In this document: positions 7,123 to 16,780 of the stretch, in pieces
Layout: each line of letters begins with the position of its first letter
Numbering within the stretch: the stretch's first letter is position 1
Assembly: GCA_028818755.1 (NCBI GenBank)
Contig: JAPPNF010000122.1
Span: 1-42,785 of the forward strand
Direction: 5' to 3'
DNA from: Deltaproteobacteria bacterium
GTDB lineage: Bacteria; Desulfobacterota; Binatia; UBA9968; JAJDTQ01
DNA: 42,785 nt
Translations under genes and position numbers: made by a program
Notes under the pieces: model-generated
Databases searched by the model: none
Told to the model about the DNA's origin: nothing
What the model saw: the letters and a program-made list of their open reading frames with translations, nothing else

Positions 7123-8871
7123 GCCGGACAGGCTACCAGGCGTATTCTTCCGCCGCTTCCGCGAAGCCTCAAAATCCACGGCCGACCCGGCCGGAGTCAG
7201 CACCGCGCCGTAGACCTCGACGGCCGCCTTCGCGGAGATGAACCCGTTGCGCAGGTCCTCGTCCACCCGCTTGAGGTCGCGCTCCTCCGGCGGTCCGTAG
7301 CCGCCTCCGCCCCCGCCGTGGTGAACCGAGACCGTACCCGGCGGGATGTCGGGGATGATCTCCATGGCGTGGGCGTTCCGGCGAGCGCCGCCCGGGAACC
7401 GGAACTCCACGCTGTTCAAACTGCCCGCTCCGCCTCCCAGCACCCCCGGCGACGGCTCCATGGTGCCGTCGCCGTGAGTGGAGCCGCCGGTCTCCTCGCC
7501 GTAGTAGCGCACCCGGGTGCGGGTCCCGAGGCCGCCGCGCCAGCGGCCCGGCCCGGCCGAGTCGGTGACGTACTCATGCTCGATGAGTTGCACCGGATTC
7601 TGCACCTCGAAGGTCTCATAGTCCTGCGCCAGCACGTTGCCGCCGCCCATGAGTCCGGGCTGGTTGTAGCCGTCGACCCCGTGGGTGGCGCCGCCGCCCT
7701 CGTAGGTGAGGAAGAAGATGTCGTGGAAGCCCCGCCCGTTGCGCGGGTCCTTGCCGGTCATGCGGTAGGAGAGACGCCGGCCCCAGGGGGCGGTGACCCG
7801 CTCCGGCAGCGCCTCCCGCAGCGCCAGCATGATGGCCTCGCCCGTGTGCTGGCACAGCTTGTTGCCCATGAACGTGGCCGCGGGATAGCAGGCGTTCAGG
7901 ATCGATCCCTCGGGCGCGTGGATGTCCACGGAGCGTACCAAGCCGTGGTTGTGGAGCACCTCGGGGCTCAGCAGGTAGAGCAGCGTGGTGAGGGTCGCCG
8001 CCGTGGTGGAGGTCAGGGAAGCGTTGGTGAAGGTCGGCGTCTGCGGATCCGTGCCCGAGAAGTCAAAGCCGATGCTGTCCCCCCGGATGGTCACCTTCAC
8101 CGCGATCCTGGAGGTAGAAGGGTTGCCCGGCTCGTCCTGGTAGATGGTGCTCTCGCCGAAGTATTCGCCGTCGGGCAGCGCCGCAATTTCGGCCCGCACC
8201 CGCCGCTCGGTCATGTCGTAGAGGCGCTCCACGTTGGCGGCGAAAGCATCGGCGCCCTCGGCCTCCATCAGCGCCCGCAGGCGTCGCTCTCCGACGGCGC
8301 AGCTTCCGAGCTGAGCCTGGGCGTCCGCCTCGACGATCTCCCGCAGCCGCACATTGGCGAAGATCAGCTCCCACACGTCGCGCCGGAGCCGCCCCTTCTC
8401 CCACAGCTTGACCGGCGGGATCCGCAACGCTTCCTGGTGGACTTCCACCGCCTCGGGATTGCATGTCCCCTTGACCGCGCCGCCGATGTCCGCCCAGTGG
8501 CCCCGGCACGCAGTCCACGCCACCAGTTCGCCGCCCGCGAACACCGGCTTGTAGAACCCGACGTCCGCGTGCTGCAGGTTGGCGCACCAGACGTCGTTGT
8601 GGATGAAGACGTCCCCGTCGTGGACGTCGCCTTCGAAGAAATCCATCAGGTAGCCGCAGCCCGGATACAGCGAAAAGGCCATCAGCGGCAGGTGCTCGTC
8701 CTGCTCCAGCATCCGCCCCCGAGCATCCAGGAATCCCAGCGCGAAGTCGCCGTTGTTGATCAGCGGCGAGCGGCTGCTGCGGTACAGCGCCTGCGCCATC
8801 TCGTGGGTGAGGGACTTGACCCGCCGCTGGAACACCACCGTGCGGGCCGATTGGTTGAGTTCGAGAGTCAT
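7120..8871 (-). CDS. hyuB: hydantoinase B/oxoprolinase family protein
   Basis: A 583-residue protein of the HyuB family, the partner of HyuA in ATP-dependent N-methylhydantoinase, acetone-carboxylase-like or 5-oxoprolinase complexes. Family-typical segments are SPLINNGDFALGFLD, DVFIHNDVWCANLQHADV, GHWADIGGAVKGTC, FDFSGTDPQTP, and the glycine-rich C-terminal part (GGGNVLAQDYETFEV, GRWRGGLGTR, HHGGGGGGYGPPEERD). The start at ATG 8871 follows AGAGG by 9 nt and leaves 40 nt after the hyuA stop; an in-frame start at 8925 would overlap hyuA. The real substrate is unknown: family members act on hydantoins, oxoproline, ketones and others. Confidence 0.93.
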   Translation of the reverse strand: MTLELNQSARTVVFQRRVKSLTHEMAQALYRSSRSPLINNGDFALGFLDARGRMLEQDEHLPLMAFSLYPGCGYLMDFFEGDVHDGDVFIHNDVWCANLQHADVGFYKPVFAGGELVAWTACRGHWADIGGAVKGTCNPEAVEVHQEALRIPPVKLWEKGRLRRDVWELIFANVRLREIVEADAQAQLGSCAVGERRLRALMEAEGADAFAANVERLYDMTERRVRAEIAALPDGEYFGESTIYQDEPGNPSTSRIAVKVTIRGDSIGFDFSGTDPQTPTFTNASLTSTTAATLTTLLYLLSPEVLHNHGLVRSVDIHAPEGSILNACYPAATFMGNKLCQHTGEAIMLALREALPERVTAPWGRRLSYRMTGKDPRNGRGFHDIFFLTYEGGGATHGVDGYNQPGLMGGGNVLAQDYETFEVQNPVQLIEHEYVTDSAGPGRWRGGLGTRTRVRYYGEETGGSTHGDGTMEPSPGVLGGGAGSLNSVEFRFPGGARRNAHAMEIIPDIPPGTVSVHHGGGGGGYGPPEERDLKRVDEDLRNGFISAKAAVEVYGAVLTPAGSAVDFEASRKRRKNTPGSLSG

Positions 8872-8911
8872 GGCGAATGGCCTCTTCGCGACAGGCTGAC
8901 TAACCTCCCCG

Positions 8912-10996
8912 CTACGGACCGTCACGCCGGGAAAGGACGAAACTGCCCGCCCGGTCCAAGGCTACCGCGAACGCGGAAGGCACCACAAGGGTCGTCTGCG
9001 GCAGCTCGACGATAGCCGGTCCCTCCAGGTGACAGCCACCGTCCAGGGTCTCCCCGCGGTACACCGGGAACCGCCGGAAAGACATCTCCCCGGGGCTGTA
9101 GGCCCGCCGCGCGCCGTCGGCTGCGGGCAGCGCCGCTCCCATCGTCCGCACCCCTGGGAGCTCCGGCCGCGGCCTGCGGGCGACGCACCGGACCCGCAGG
9201 TTGACGACCTCCAGCACTTCTTCCGGGAGAACGTAGCCGAACAGCCGCTCATGGAGGGCATCGAAGCGGGCGTGCAGCTCGTCGATGCACAAACGCTCCG
9301 CCAAGACGTCGTCTAGCGGCAGCTTGAGTTCGTGGACCTGGCGCAGGTAGCGGAGATCCGCGGAATAGCGCACCTCCACCTCCTCTGGGCGGGCGCCTTC
9401 CGACACCAGCGTGCGGCGGCCCTCGTCCGCCATGACGGCGAACAGCGCCCGCCAGCGTTCCGGGTCCAGTTGCTCGCCGGACGCGCAGTAGCTGCGGACC
9501 AGGTCATGCTTGAGGTCGGCAAAGAGCATACCCACCGCGCAGAAGACCCCGGACTGCCGCGGCACGATCACCTCCCGTACCCCCAGCTCCATGGCCACCG
9601 CGGCCGCGTGCACCGGCCCGGCGCCGCCGCCGACCACCATGGGAATGGTTTCGGGATCGAGTCCATGGTCCACGATCATGTCGCGGACCCCGGCAGCCAT
9701 GCCGGCATTGACGACCTCGAAGGCGGCCACGGCCGCCTCCTCCACGGATATTCCGAGCGGCTCCGCCAGATGCTCCCGGACCGCCCGCTCCGCCGGCTCG
9801 CGAAAGAGCCGCATCCGGCCGCCGAGAAAGTAGCCGGGATCGAGATAGCCCAGCAGCAGGTCCGCGTCCGTGCACGTGGGCAGCGTCCCGCCCTTGTCGT
9901 AGCAAGCCGGTCCCGGCACGGACCCGGCGCTCCGCGGGCCGACCTGAAGCCCTCCGCCCGCGTCGATCCAGGCGATGCTGCCGCCGCCAGCGCCGATGGT
10001 GCGGATATCGATCATGGGCAGCGCCGTGGCGTACCGTCCGACCCGTCCGCCGGTCACTTCCCGAGGCTCTCCGCCCGAAGCCAGGGAAATGTCCAGGCTG
10101 GTGCCGCCCATGTCGATGACCGCACAGTCCGAGGTCCCTGCCGCCCCCGCGTAGACCCGCGCCGCCACCGGCGCCGCCGCCGGACCGGACAGGAGCGCGG
10201 CGGCCGCCCGCGGGATGATCTCCGCGGGCGCCATCAGCCCGGCTGCCGAGTTCATGATCAGCAGTTGTCCGGCGAATCCCGCTTCGGTGAGGAGATCCGC
10301 CAGCGACAGCAGGTACGACTTGAGCAACGGACCCACGTAGCTGTTCAGCACCGTGGTGCTGACCCGGCCATAGTAGCCCATCTGCGGCAGCAACTCCGAG
10401 GAGACGGTGAGGTAGATGTCCGGCAGCGCCGCCCGCAGCCGGACCGCCACCTCCTGCTCGTGCTTCTCGTTGGCGTAGGCGTGCATGAGACAGACCGCTA
10501 CCGCCTCGACCTCGTGCTCTTTCAGGGCATGGATCGCCGCGTCCAGCGAACCGGCGTCCAGTTCCGCCAGAACGTTGCCGCTCCAATCCACGCGCCCGTC
10601 GACAGGCAGCCTCAGGTAGCGCGGCACCAGCGGCGGCGGGCCCTCGTACTTGTTGTCGAGGGGTTCCTCCTTCACGCCCCGGCGCATCTCCAGCACATCC
10701 CTGGTGCCCTTGGTAGTGAGCAGGGCCGTACGGCAGCCGGCGCCGGTGAGGACAGCGTTGGTGGCGACGGTGGTGCCGTGGACGACGAGGTCCACGCGTC
10801 CGAGAAAAGTCCCCGCATCGGTACCCTGTAGCTCGGCCAAGTCCGTTACGCCGCGCATGATAGACCCGGCTAGATCGGTAGGTTCGGCCGGAACTTTGTG
10901 GACAGCCATTCCGCCCGCGGCGTCGCAGAGGGCGAAGTCGACGAACGTGCCGCCGACATCCACGCCGACCACATATCGACCTCGGTACTTGGTCAT
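8912..10996 (-). CDS. hyuA: hydantoinase A/oxoprolinase family protein
   Basis: A 694-residue HyuA-type ATPase subunit. The N-terminus has the ASKHA phosphate-binding motif VGVDVGGTFVDFAL, followed by VVHGTTVATNAVL and TKGTRDVLEMRRG. A second nucleotide-binding element CAVIDMGGTSLDISLA lies near residue 290, then TIGAGGGSIAWID and GPRSAGSVPGPACY, all characteristic of the family. HyuA couples ATP hydrolysis to ring opening with HyuB, which follows on the same strand. The gene opens with ATG at 10996; only a weak AACGG precedes it. This pair is common in environmental genomes as paralogues with unassigned substrates, so the name reflects the family and not a proven hydantoin activity. Confidence 0.94.
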   Translation of the reverse strand: MTKYRGRYVVGVDVGGTFVDFALCDAAGGMAVHKVPAEPTDLAGSIMRGVTDLAELQGTDAGTFLGRVDLVVHGTTVATNAVLTGAGCRTALLTTKGTRDVLEMRRGVKEEPLDNKYEGPPPLVPRYLRLPVDGRVDWSGNVLAELDAGSLDAAIHALKEHEVEAVAVCLMHAYANEKHEQEVAVRLRAALPDIYLTVSSELLPQMGYYGRVSTTVLNSYVGPLLKSYLLSLADLLTEAGFAGQLLIMNSAAGLMAPAEIIPRAAAALLSGPAAAPVAARVYAGAAGTSDCAVIDMGGTSLDISLASGGEPREVTGGRVGRYATALPMIDIRTIGAGGGSIAWIDAGGGLQVGPRSAGSVPGPACYDKGGTLPTCTDADLLLGYLDPGYFLGGRMRLFREPAERAVREHLAEPLGISVEEAAVAAFEVVNAGMAAGVRDMIVDHGLDPETIPMVVGGGAGPVHAAAVAMELGVREVIVPRQSGVFCAVGMLFADLKHDLVRSYCASGEQLDPERWRALFAVMADEGRRTLVSEGARPEEVEVRYSADLRYLRQVHELKLPLDDVLAERLCIDELHARFDALHERLFGYVLPEEVLEVVNLRVRCVARRPRPELPGVRTMGAALPAADGARRAYSPGEMSFRRFPVYRGETLDGGCHLEGPAIVELPQTTLVVPSAFAVALDRAGSFVLSRRDGP

Positions 10997-11016
10997 AACC
11001 GTTGATATTATGGGGA

Positions 11017-11046
11017 CTTATAGGGCTATGAGCTATGGATCGCCAA
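11017..11046 (-). promoter_or_regulatory. candidate promoter of hyuAB
   Basis: On the minus strand TTGGCG (11046-11041) and TATAAG (11022-11017) are 18 nt apart, placing a start of transcription about 13 nt before the hyuA ATG. Just upstream GTAAGCA occurs twice (11064-11070 and 11075-11081), 11 bp apart, a possible regulator site. The -35 box is poor. Confidence 0.3.
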
Positions 11047-11094
11047 ACGCTTCGATCCTCGCCGTAAGCATACTGTAAGCAGATTCACCCCAGT

Positions 11095-13659
11095 TTAGAA
11101 CCGCCGGCTGTAGCGCGCGACGATCGAGACCTCCCGTTCGCCTGCCACGTGTCCCGCGTCCTGCGAGGCGGTCGCCGCCATGTGCACACTGCCGCCCGCC
11201 CAGGGACGCGAGTACCCGACCTCAAGGTCGAGCTGGCGGCCCGAGGGCTCGAGGCTCAGATCCGCCCGCTCGAGCTCGACCCGTCCGTCGGGGCTTCGCC
11301 CGGTCACCCATCGCAGCTCCGCACGCCCCGCCTCGACGCGCAGCGGCTGCGACAGCCGGAACGCCAGCCGATCACCGCCTCGGGCGACATCCTGGCCGAC
11401 GACGCCGACCGCGAAGGCGCCGCTCCAGAGTCCCGATACCCCCCGCACGATGCCTTGGCGCCGGCTGTCCGTCCGGTGCACGCCGGCGTGGGCGCTTCCC
11501 AGCACCATCCAGCTCCCGCTCAGACGACGGGACGCCGAGAGCCCCGTGAGGATCGTCCCCGTACCGAACTCGCCGAAGGCGCCGTCGGGCCGGCTCCCCA
11601 CCGCTCCGTTCGCTTCCGACATCCATCCCACCTGCAACGAGAGGCCCGAATCGGCGAGCCCACCGAAGCGGTACTCGGTGAGGGCGCCCGTGATCCCCGC
11701 ATTGTGTGCGTCCTCCCGGCCGCCGTACCGCCCCGTGGCCGCGAACGCCGCGGCCTGAACCGAGCCCGTGCCCAGGGACGATGCGAAACCGAGGCTGGTC
11801 CCGTTGCGGGCGAAACCGAGATAGGGATTGGCGAATGCGCCGGCGTCCGTGAACGTGCCCGGCGTGAGCTCTCCCGGTCCCAAGCCGAACCGCGAGGCCA
11901 GCCGGCTGCGGTATCCGAGCGCAAGCCGGCCGCCGCCGAAATCGTGCGTGACCGACAGCGAAGCGAGCGCAGCCGGGCTTGCCCACGGCCCGGCCCCTAT
12001 CGTGCCCATACCTCCGACAGCATGCTCCGCGAAGGCGACGCCCGGGCCGTCGCCGACACCAGCACCGTGCACGGTCGGGACGACGTCGAGGCGCACCTGC
12101 AACCCGTGCCCGTCCACCTCCCACGGCGTTCCGCGGGGATCGCGTCCCAACGCTCTCAGGCGCTCGCCGAGCGAGCGACCGGCAAAGCCCACCGGCCGAA
12201 GGTAATCGCCGAGACGGTGGACGAACGGCGCATCGAGTTCGTCGAAGCTCGCCACATGGGCCGAAGCAAGTCCGCGCACCAGGGAATCCCCGAAGGCCGG
12301 GCCCAGGTGCAGGGCGCTCCGTGCCTCCGGTGACGATGAGCCGAAGAGCGAGAGGCCGGTCAGCATCCGCTTTTCTCCGACCGGCCGGGTCGCCGCATCG
12401 AGGTCCAGGAATCCCTGGCCGTACATGTCGGCGTCCGCGTAGACGCCCGTCCTGTCCGCGGTGGCGAGAATGCGCTCCACGATCTCGTCATTGCCGAGCT
12501 GGCCCCGAAAATGCTGGGCGAGCAGCCCGATCCCGCCCGTGACGAACGGGGCCGCGGAGGAGGTGCCGGCCTCTTCGACCGTGATGAAACACTGCGATGC
12601 ACCAGCCTCGCAGTGGAAAGCCGGCGCGGCGCTCGTGATGTCCACGCCGGGCGCGGCCAGACAGAACTCCTTCGCGATCCCGCAACGGTTGGAGAAGTCG
12701 GCGATCGTGCCTTGCGGGTTCGTCGCCACGACGGCCAGCGAATGACCTCGCAACTCCGGGATCCGCACCGGAAGCCCGGGCAGGATTTCGACCGAGGTCG
12801 CCGATACCGGCGACCCGTCCGGTTCCAACTCGCCGTGGGCGTTGCCGGCCGCCCATACGTATACCGTGCGCTTGCCGGCCGCGGTATCCGCCTGCGCCAT
12901 CGCCTCGATGACGTTGGGAAAGCGTTCCCGCAACTCCTGCGCGCCGAAGTGCTCGATGTTGCCGGGAAGACCGAAGCTGCAGTTGACGGCCGTCACCCGG
13001 CCGTTCAGGCGGACGAAGGCGATCCCGGTGTCCCGCTCCAGTTCCCTCTCGAGTTGCGCTTCGACATCGAGGACCCGCGCCTGGAGCTCCGCGATCTGCT
13101 CGGGCGTGGGGTCCTCCGGGTACTCCGCCACGATCTCGTCGATGACTTCCTCCAGGTCGCGCGATCCCACCCCCACCGATATGACCCTGGCGTCGAAAGC
13201 GACCCCGTGAATGGCGGGCCCGCCTGCCGCGCCCGCGTCCGGCGTCCGGTGCCGTGCGGCGGCCATGATCCCCGCGACCAGCGTTCCATGTCCCAGCGCA
13301 CTGAGGCACGCGCCGTCGGGGCCGACCTCGTCGCAGGTGCTGAAATCGGGATCGTAGTCCCCGACGTAGCTCGCTTCGAGCTTGCCTTCGAACTTGGGGT
13401 GATCGGGATCGACTCCGCTGTCGACGATCCCGAGCGTCACTCCCTCGCCGGTCGCACCGCGGGCGTAGGCGTAGTGCGCCTTGATCCGGGCGAGCCCATG
13501 CTGGTTGCGGAACTCCTCGTGACCGGCGTATTCCTCGCGTCGTTGCTCTTCCGTCTTGAGATCGGGGGTTCCATCGACCGGGCGCACGGTCGCGCTGGTG
13601 CCGCAACCCGCGAGCGCGAGGGCGAAGGCCAGGGCCAGGACTATAGCCTCACCCTTCAC
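11095..13659 (-). CDS. lipidated S8 subtilase with autotransporter-like C-terminal barrel
   Basis: An 854-residue subtilisin-family protease. A lipoprotein signal with lipobox LALAGC puts lipid on Cys19. Catalytic residues are Asp80 (GIVDSGVD), His124 (GHGTLVAG), Asn273 (WAAGN, oxyanion) and Ser367 (GTSSAAPFV). An insert between His and Asn, about residues 166-215, is rich in Glu and may be a coiled coil. Residues from about 570 to the end alternate hydrophobic and polar residues with many Gly and aromatics and finish in SRRF, a terminal Phe typical of outer-membrane barrels. Together this resembles NalP-type lipidated autotransporter proteases that release other surface proteins. The GTG start overlaps the stop of the potassium channel gene (GTGA, 4 nt), with AGGGA upstream, so the two are translationally coupled. 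Confidence 0.88.
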   Translation of the reverse strand: MKGEAIVLALAFALALAGCGTSATVRPVDGTPDLKTEEQRREEYAGHEEFRNQHGLARIKAHYAYARGATGEGVTLGIVDSGVDPDHPKFEGKLEASYVGDYDPDFSTCDEVGPDGACLSALGHGTLVAGIMAAARHRTPDAGAAGGPAIHGVAFDARVISVGVGSRDLEEVIDEIVAEYPEDPTPEQIAELQARVLDVEAQLERELERDTGIAFVRLNGRVTAVNCSFGLPGNIEHFGAQELRERFPNVIEAMAQADTAAGKRTVYVWAAGNAHGELEPDGSPVSATSVEILPGLPVRIPELRGHSLAVVATNPQGTIADFSNRCGIAKEFCLAAPGVDITSAAPAFHCEAGASQCFITVEEAGTSSAAPFVTGGIGLLAQHFRGQLGNDEIVERILATADRTGVYADADMYGQGFLDLDAATRPVGEKRMLTGLSLFGSSSPEARSALHLGPAFGDSLVRGLASAHVASFDELDAPFVHRLGDYLRPVGFAGRSLGERLRALGRDPRGTPWEVDGHGLQVRLDVVPTVHGAGVGDGPGVAFAEHAVGGMGTIGAGPWASPAALASLSVTHDFGGGRLALGYRSRLASRFGLGPGELTPGTFTDAGAFANPYLGFARNGTSLGFASSLGTGSVQAAAFAATGRYGGREDAHNAGITGALTEYRFGGLADSGLSLQVGWMSEANGAVGSRPDGAFGEFGTGTILTGLSASRRLSGSWMVLGSAHAGVHRTDSRRQGIVRGVSGLWSGAFAVGVVGQDVARGGDRLAFRLSQPLRVEAGRAELRWVTGRSPDGRVELERADLSLEPSGRQLDLEVGYSRPWAGGSVHMAATASQDAGHVAGEREVSIVARYSRRF

Positions 13660-15356
13660 CCGAAATCCCTGGCGAACGCCTGCCGCTGCTTGTTGCTGCC
13701 GAGCATGATCAGTTCGGTGCCCTTTTGCAGTGAGGTCGAGCCCGGCGGGTTGGTGACGACGACGCCGTTCTGCTGGACGCCGACGATGGTGAGGCCGGTG
13801 CGCTCGGAGACGGCGCAGCCGCCGAGGTCGCGGCCTACGAGGGTGGCCGGTGCCGGTACCACGAATATCTCCACGCCCTCACCGATGACCAACAGTTCCT
13901 GGGCGTGAAGCTGGGCGAAGATGTCCTCGACGCCCAGGGAAGCGTAGCTCAAGGCGAAGTCGGCGCCGGCGCGGTAGATGGCCTCGAGGTTCCGGGGGTG
14001 AGTGAGGCGGCTCAGGATGAGGACCTCGGGGTTGAGGCGGCGGCAGAACACTGCCAGATAGATGTTCATGGCGTCGTCGCTGCCGGAAAGCACCACCGCG
14101 GGCGTGTTGTTGAGGCCCGCCTCCATGAGCAGGTCCCGGTCCGCCGCCTCCCCTTGGAAGAGCCGGGTGGGAATCTCGCCGATGCGCGGGCGCAGCGCCT
14201 CGTTGCGCTCGATGAGGTGCACCGCCACGTCCTTGCGCCGCAGGGCCCGGGCGGTGGCGCGTCCCACCTTGCCGCCGCCGATGACCAGCACCGGGTTGTA
14301 GTTGATGTCGTAGATCACCAGCAGCAGGTTGAGCTCCAGGACCTGCTGTTCCGTGCCCGCGACCACCAGCAAGCTGGCGTTGGAGAGGTAGGTGTCGGGC
14401 CGGGCCGGCAAGAGCTTGCCGCGCTCCCACACGCTGACGATCTCGACGCCGGTGGCCTCGCGGATCTGCGTCTCGCGGATGGTGCGGCCGGCGAACGGCG
14501 TGTTGTGCACGGCAAACTCGGCAATCAACAGGTTCCGGATGCCGCCGATGACGTGGACCTGGGCGTGCCCGGCGTTGATGCGGTTGGCGAGACGTTCCGC
14601 CAGTTGCTGGTGCAGCGGCAGGACGTGAGTGCAGCCGCTCAACTCCAGTACGTCGATGGAGTCCTCGGCGGTGGCGGTGGCGACGATGGGCGCGCTCGGC
14701 GCCACGTCACGGGACGTGATGGTGATGTTGGTGTTCACCTCGTCCGTCAGGTTGGCCACGATGAGCCGCGCGTGCGCCGCCCGAATGTTCACGTAGGTCT
14801 CCCGGCTGTCGACGTCCCCGGCGATGACCGACAGGCCCTCGCGCTGCTTGCGGGCGGCCTCCGCGAGGTCGGACTCGATGAGGCAGTAGGGAATGTCGTA
14901 AAGAGCCAACCGTTCCATCAAGCCCGTCGCCAGCGCGTCGTAGCCGCAGATGACCACGTGGCCCGCCAGGTCGTCCGCCACCTTGCGGGGGGCGCGGCCC
15001 CGTATCTGTGCCTCCAGCCACGGCGCGTAGAACGAGCGTATCAAGGTGAAGGGCAGCAGGATGAGGAGCATGACGATGCCCGACACGAGCACGAGAATGC
15101 TGAAGATCCGCCCGACATCGCTGTCGAAGACGATGTCGCCGAACCCCAGCGTGCTCATGACCGTCAGGGTCCAGTAGAAACCCGTGACCCAGGAGTGGTC
15201 CTTACCCTCCACGCTGACCATGATGACGTGGAAGACGACGGTGTAGACGGCGATCATTCCCAGCAGGACGCCGAGAAACTTGAGCAACACGCCCAGGTTG
15301 CGCCGGGTTTCCGGGAGCTCCATGAAGGAGACGAGCAGGCTGACAAGGACTTTCAC
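13656..15356 (-). CDS. two-TM potassium channel with tandem RCK domains (GsuK-like)
   Basis: A 566-residue inner-membrane channel subunit. Hydrophobic helices lie at about residues 24-48 and 83-107, with the pore between them; the filter reads STLGFGD (about 68-74), a TLGFG variant of TVGYG. A cytoplasmic part follows with RCK1 (HVVICGYDALATG, about 133-143), a TrkA-C-like segment near 285-340, RCK2 (LVIGGGKVG with Glu384 ending the second strand, a nucleotide-binding Rossmann pattern), and a final TrkA-C-like segment about 485-560. The plan matches the Geobacter GsuK channel, which is regulated by nucleotides and calcium. The frame opens with GTG 15356 without a clear ribosome-binding site; ATG 15323 is an alternative. 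It precedes the subtilase with a 4-nt overlap. Confidence 0.87.
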   Translation of the reverse strand: MKVLVSLLVSFMELPETRRNLGVLLKFLGVLLGMIAVYTVVFHVIMVSVEGKDHSWVTGFYWTLTVMSTLGFGDIVFDSDVGRIFSILVLVSGIVMLLILLPFTLIRSFYAPWLEAQIRGRAPRKVADDLAGHVVICGYDALATGLMERLALYDIPYCLIESDLAEAARKQREGLSVIAGDVDSRETYVNIRAAHARLIVANLTDEVNTNITITSRDVAPSAPIVATATAEDSIDVLELSGCTHVLPLHQQLAERLANRINAGHAQVHVIGGIRNLLIAEFAVHNTPFAGRTIRETQIREATGVEIVSVWERGKLLPARPDTYLSNASLLVVAGTEQQVLELNLLLVIYDINYNPVLVIGGGKVGRATARALRRKDVAVHLIERNEALRPRIGEIPTRLFQGEAADRDLLMEAGLNNTPAVVLSGSDDAMNIYLAVFCRRLNPEVLILSRLTHPRNLEAIYRAGADFALSYASLGVEDIFAQLHAQELLVIGEGVEIFVVPAPATLVGRDLGGCAVSERTGLTIVGVQQNGVVVTNPPGSTSLQKGTELIMLGSNKQRQAFARDFG

Positions 15357-15421
15357 GACAAGACCGTATGATCGCGAACTGCCTCAGGCTCCCTTGCGAA
15401 CTCCGATGGGACGGCCGCGGT

Positions 15422-16780
15422 TCAGCCCTCCGCCAGCCACCGTCCGATACCCACGAGATCCCAGTCCTTTCGGAAATAGCCTAGCAATTGAACCCCCAGC
15501 GGCATTTCGTCGAGGACCAGCAGCGGCAGGTTCAGGGTGGGAACGCCAACCACCGACGACAGCTCGCCGTAGATGGAGTTGCCCACCGGCATGCCCACGG
15601 GCGCCGCGTCGACGGAGTTCAGGGTGACGAACGCGTCGGTGCTGTCCGCCATGGCCTCCCACTGACGGCGGAAGGCATGGCACCAATCCAGCGCCCCGGC
15701 GTAGTCCGCGGGCGTGAGGCCCCGGCCCACCTCCACGCGCTCCAGCACCCGTTCGCTCAGGAGCTCCGGGCAGCGGTCGGCATAGACCGCCAGCGGGTAG
15801 CGCCCCTCGTAGGTGAGCATCAGCAGGATCACCTCGGGCAGCTCCCTGAGCTTGTGTTCCAGCGCCTCCACCTCCGGGTCGTCGGCCCGGCCCGCCACCT
15901 CCACGCCCTTGGAGCGCAAGGTCTCGACGTACCCCTCGAAGACCGCCCGGGTGTCGTCGGCGGTGACGTCCCAGCCGGCGGTTTCGAGCCTCACCACCCG
16001 CCGGGGCTTGCTGGCGGGCGGCAGCGTGGGCTCTCCCCCCAGGCTCGGATGGCCCGGGTCCCCGCCGGCGGTATGGGAGATGTAGTAGGCCGTGCTCCAC
16101 GTGTCCTCGAGGGTGCCGGCGAGGATCCCCAGGTGCGCCAGACTCGGGGCCGACGGAAACCCGCCCAGGGTGTTGATGGCGCCGTAGGAGGCCTTGATGG
16201 CGTAGGTGCCGCAATAGGCCGCGGGCCGCAGAACCGAGCCGCGCACCTGCGTGCCGGTGGCCGCCGGCACCATGCGCGCGCCCACCGCGGCGGCGCTGCC
16301 GCTGGAAGAACCGCCGGGGGTCCGCGACACGTCCCACGGATTGCGGGTGGGTCCGGGCGCGGCAAAGGCGAACTCGGTCGTGACGGTCTTGCCCAGGATC
16401 AGCGCACCGCCCTTGCGCAGGCAGTGCACCGCGGCCCCGTCCCAGCCGGTGTGGAAGTCCTTGAGCACCGGGCTGCCCACCTCCATGGGCATGTCCTCGG
16501 TCTCGTGGACGTCCTTGATGGCCATGGGCATGCCGTCCACCACCGAGAGGGGTCGCCCCTCCTTGTAGCGCGCGCTGGCGGCGTCGGCCGCCTCGCGGGC
16601 GCCGTCCACGTTCGTTCGGACGAATGCCCGGACTTCCGGCTCCAGGGCTTCGATGGTCTCCAGGCACCGCTCGAGCCAGGCGCGAGGCGTATCGCTACCG
16701 TCGAGAAACGAGGGGACCGCGGATGCGTAGCACAGGAGGTCCGCGGTTGCGGGATCGTAGGGAACTTTCCGTCCGGCCAT
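15422..16780 (-). CDS. amidase signature family amidase
   Basis: A 452-residue amidase-signature hydrolase. The Ser-cisSer-Lys triad is visible: Lys89 in MAIKD, the cis-Ser in the TPGGSSSGSAAAV loop (158/159) and the nucleophile Ser182 in QVRGSVLRPA. The last motif departs from the common DTGGSIR form, having QVRGS in place of DTGGS, though the key Gly-Ser is kept. It likely hydrolyses an amide or a ring-opened carbamoyl product in the cytoplasm; hyuAB on the same strand would fit, but two other genes intervene. The start at ATG 16780 has AAAGGAG close upstream (3 nt spacing). The downstream channel gene begins 65 nt after its stop. Confidence 0.92.
   Translation of the reverse strand: MAGRKVPYDPATADLLCYASAVPSFLDGSDTPRAWLERCLETIEALEPEVRAFVRTNVDGAREAADAASARYKEGRPLSVVDGMPMAIKDVHETEDMPMEVGSPVLKDFHTGWDGAAVHCLRKGGALILGKTVTTEFAFAAPGPTRNPWDVSRTPGGSSSGSAAAVGARMVPAATGTQVRGSVLRPAAYCGTYAIKASYGAINTLGGFPSAPSLAHLGILAGTLEDTWSTAYYISHTAGGDPGHPSLGGEPTLPPASKPRRVVRLETAGWDVTADDTRAVFEGYVETLRSKGVEVAGRADDPEVEALEHKLRELPEVILLMLTYEGRYPLAVYADRCPELLSERVLERVEVGRGLTPADYAGALDWCHAFRRQWEAMADSTDAFVTLNSVDAAPVGMPVGNSIYGELSSVVGVPTLNLPLLVLDEMPLGVQLLGYFRKDWDLVGIGRWLAEG

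Noticed and set aside
7081..9015. Long plus-strand open frame opposite hyuB
   Set aside because: Shadow of hyuB; His/Arg/Val-rich sequence without recognisable domains.
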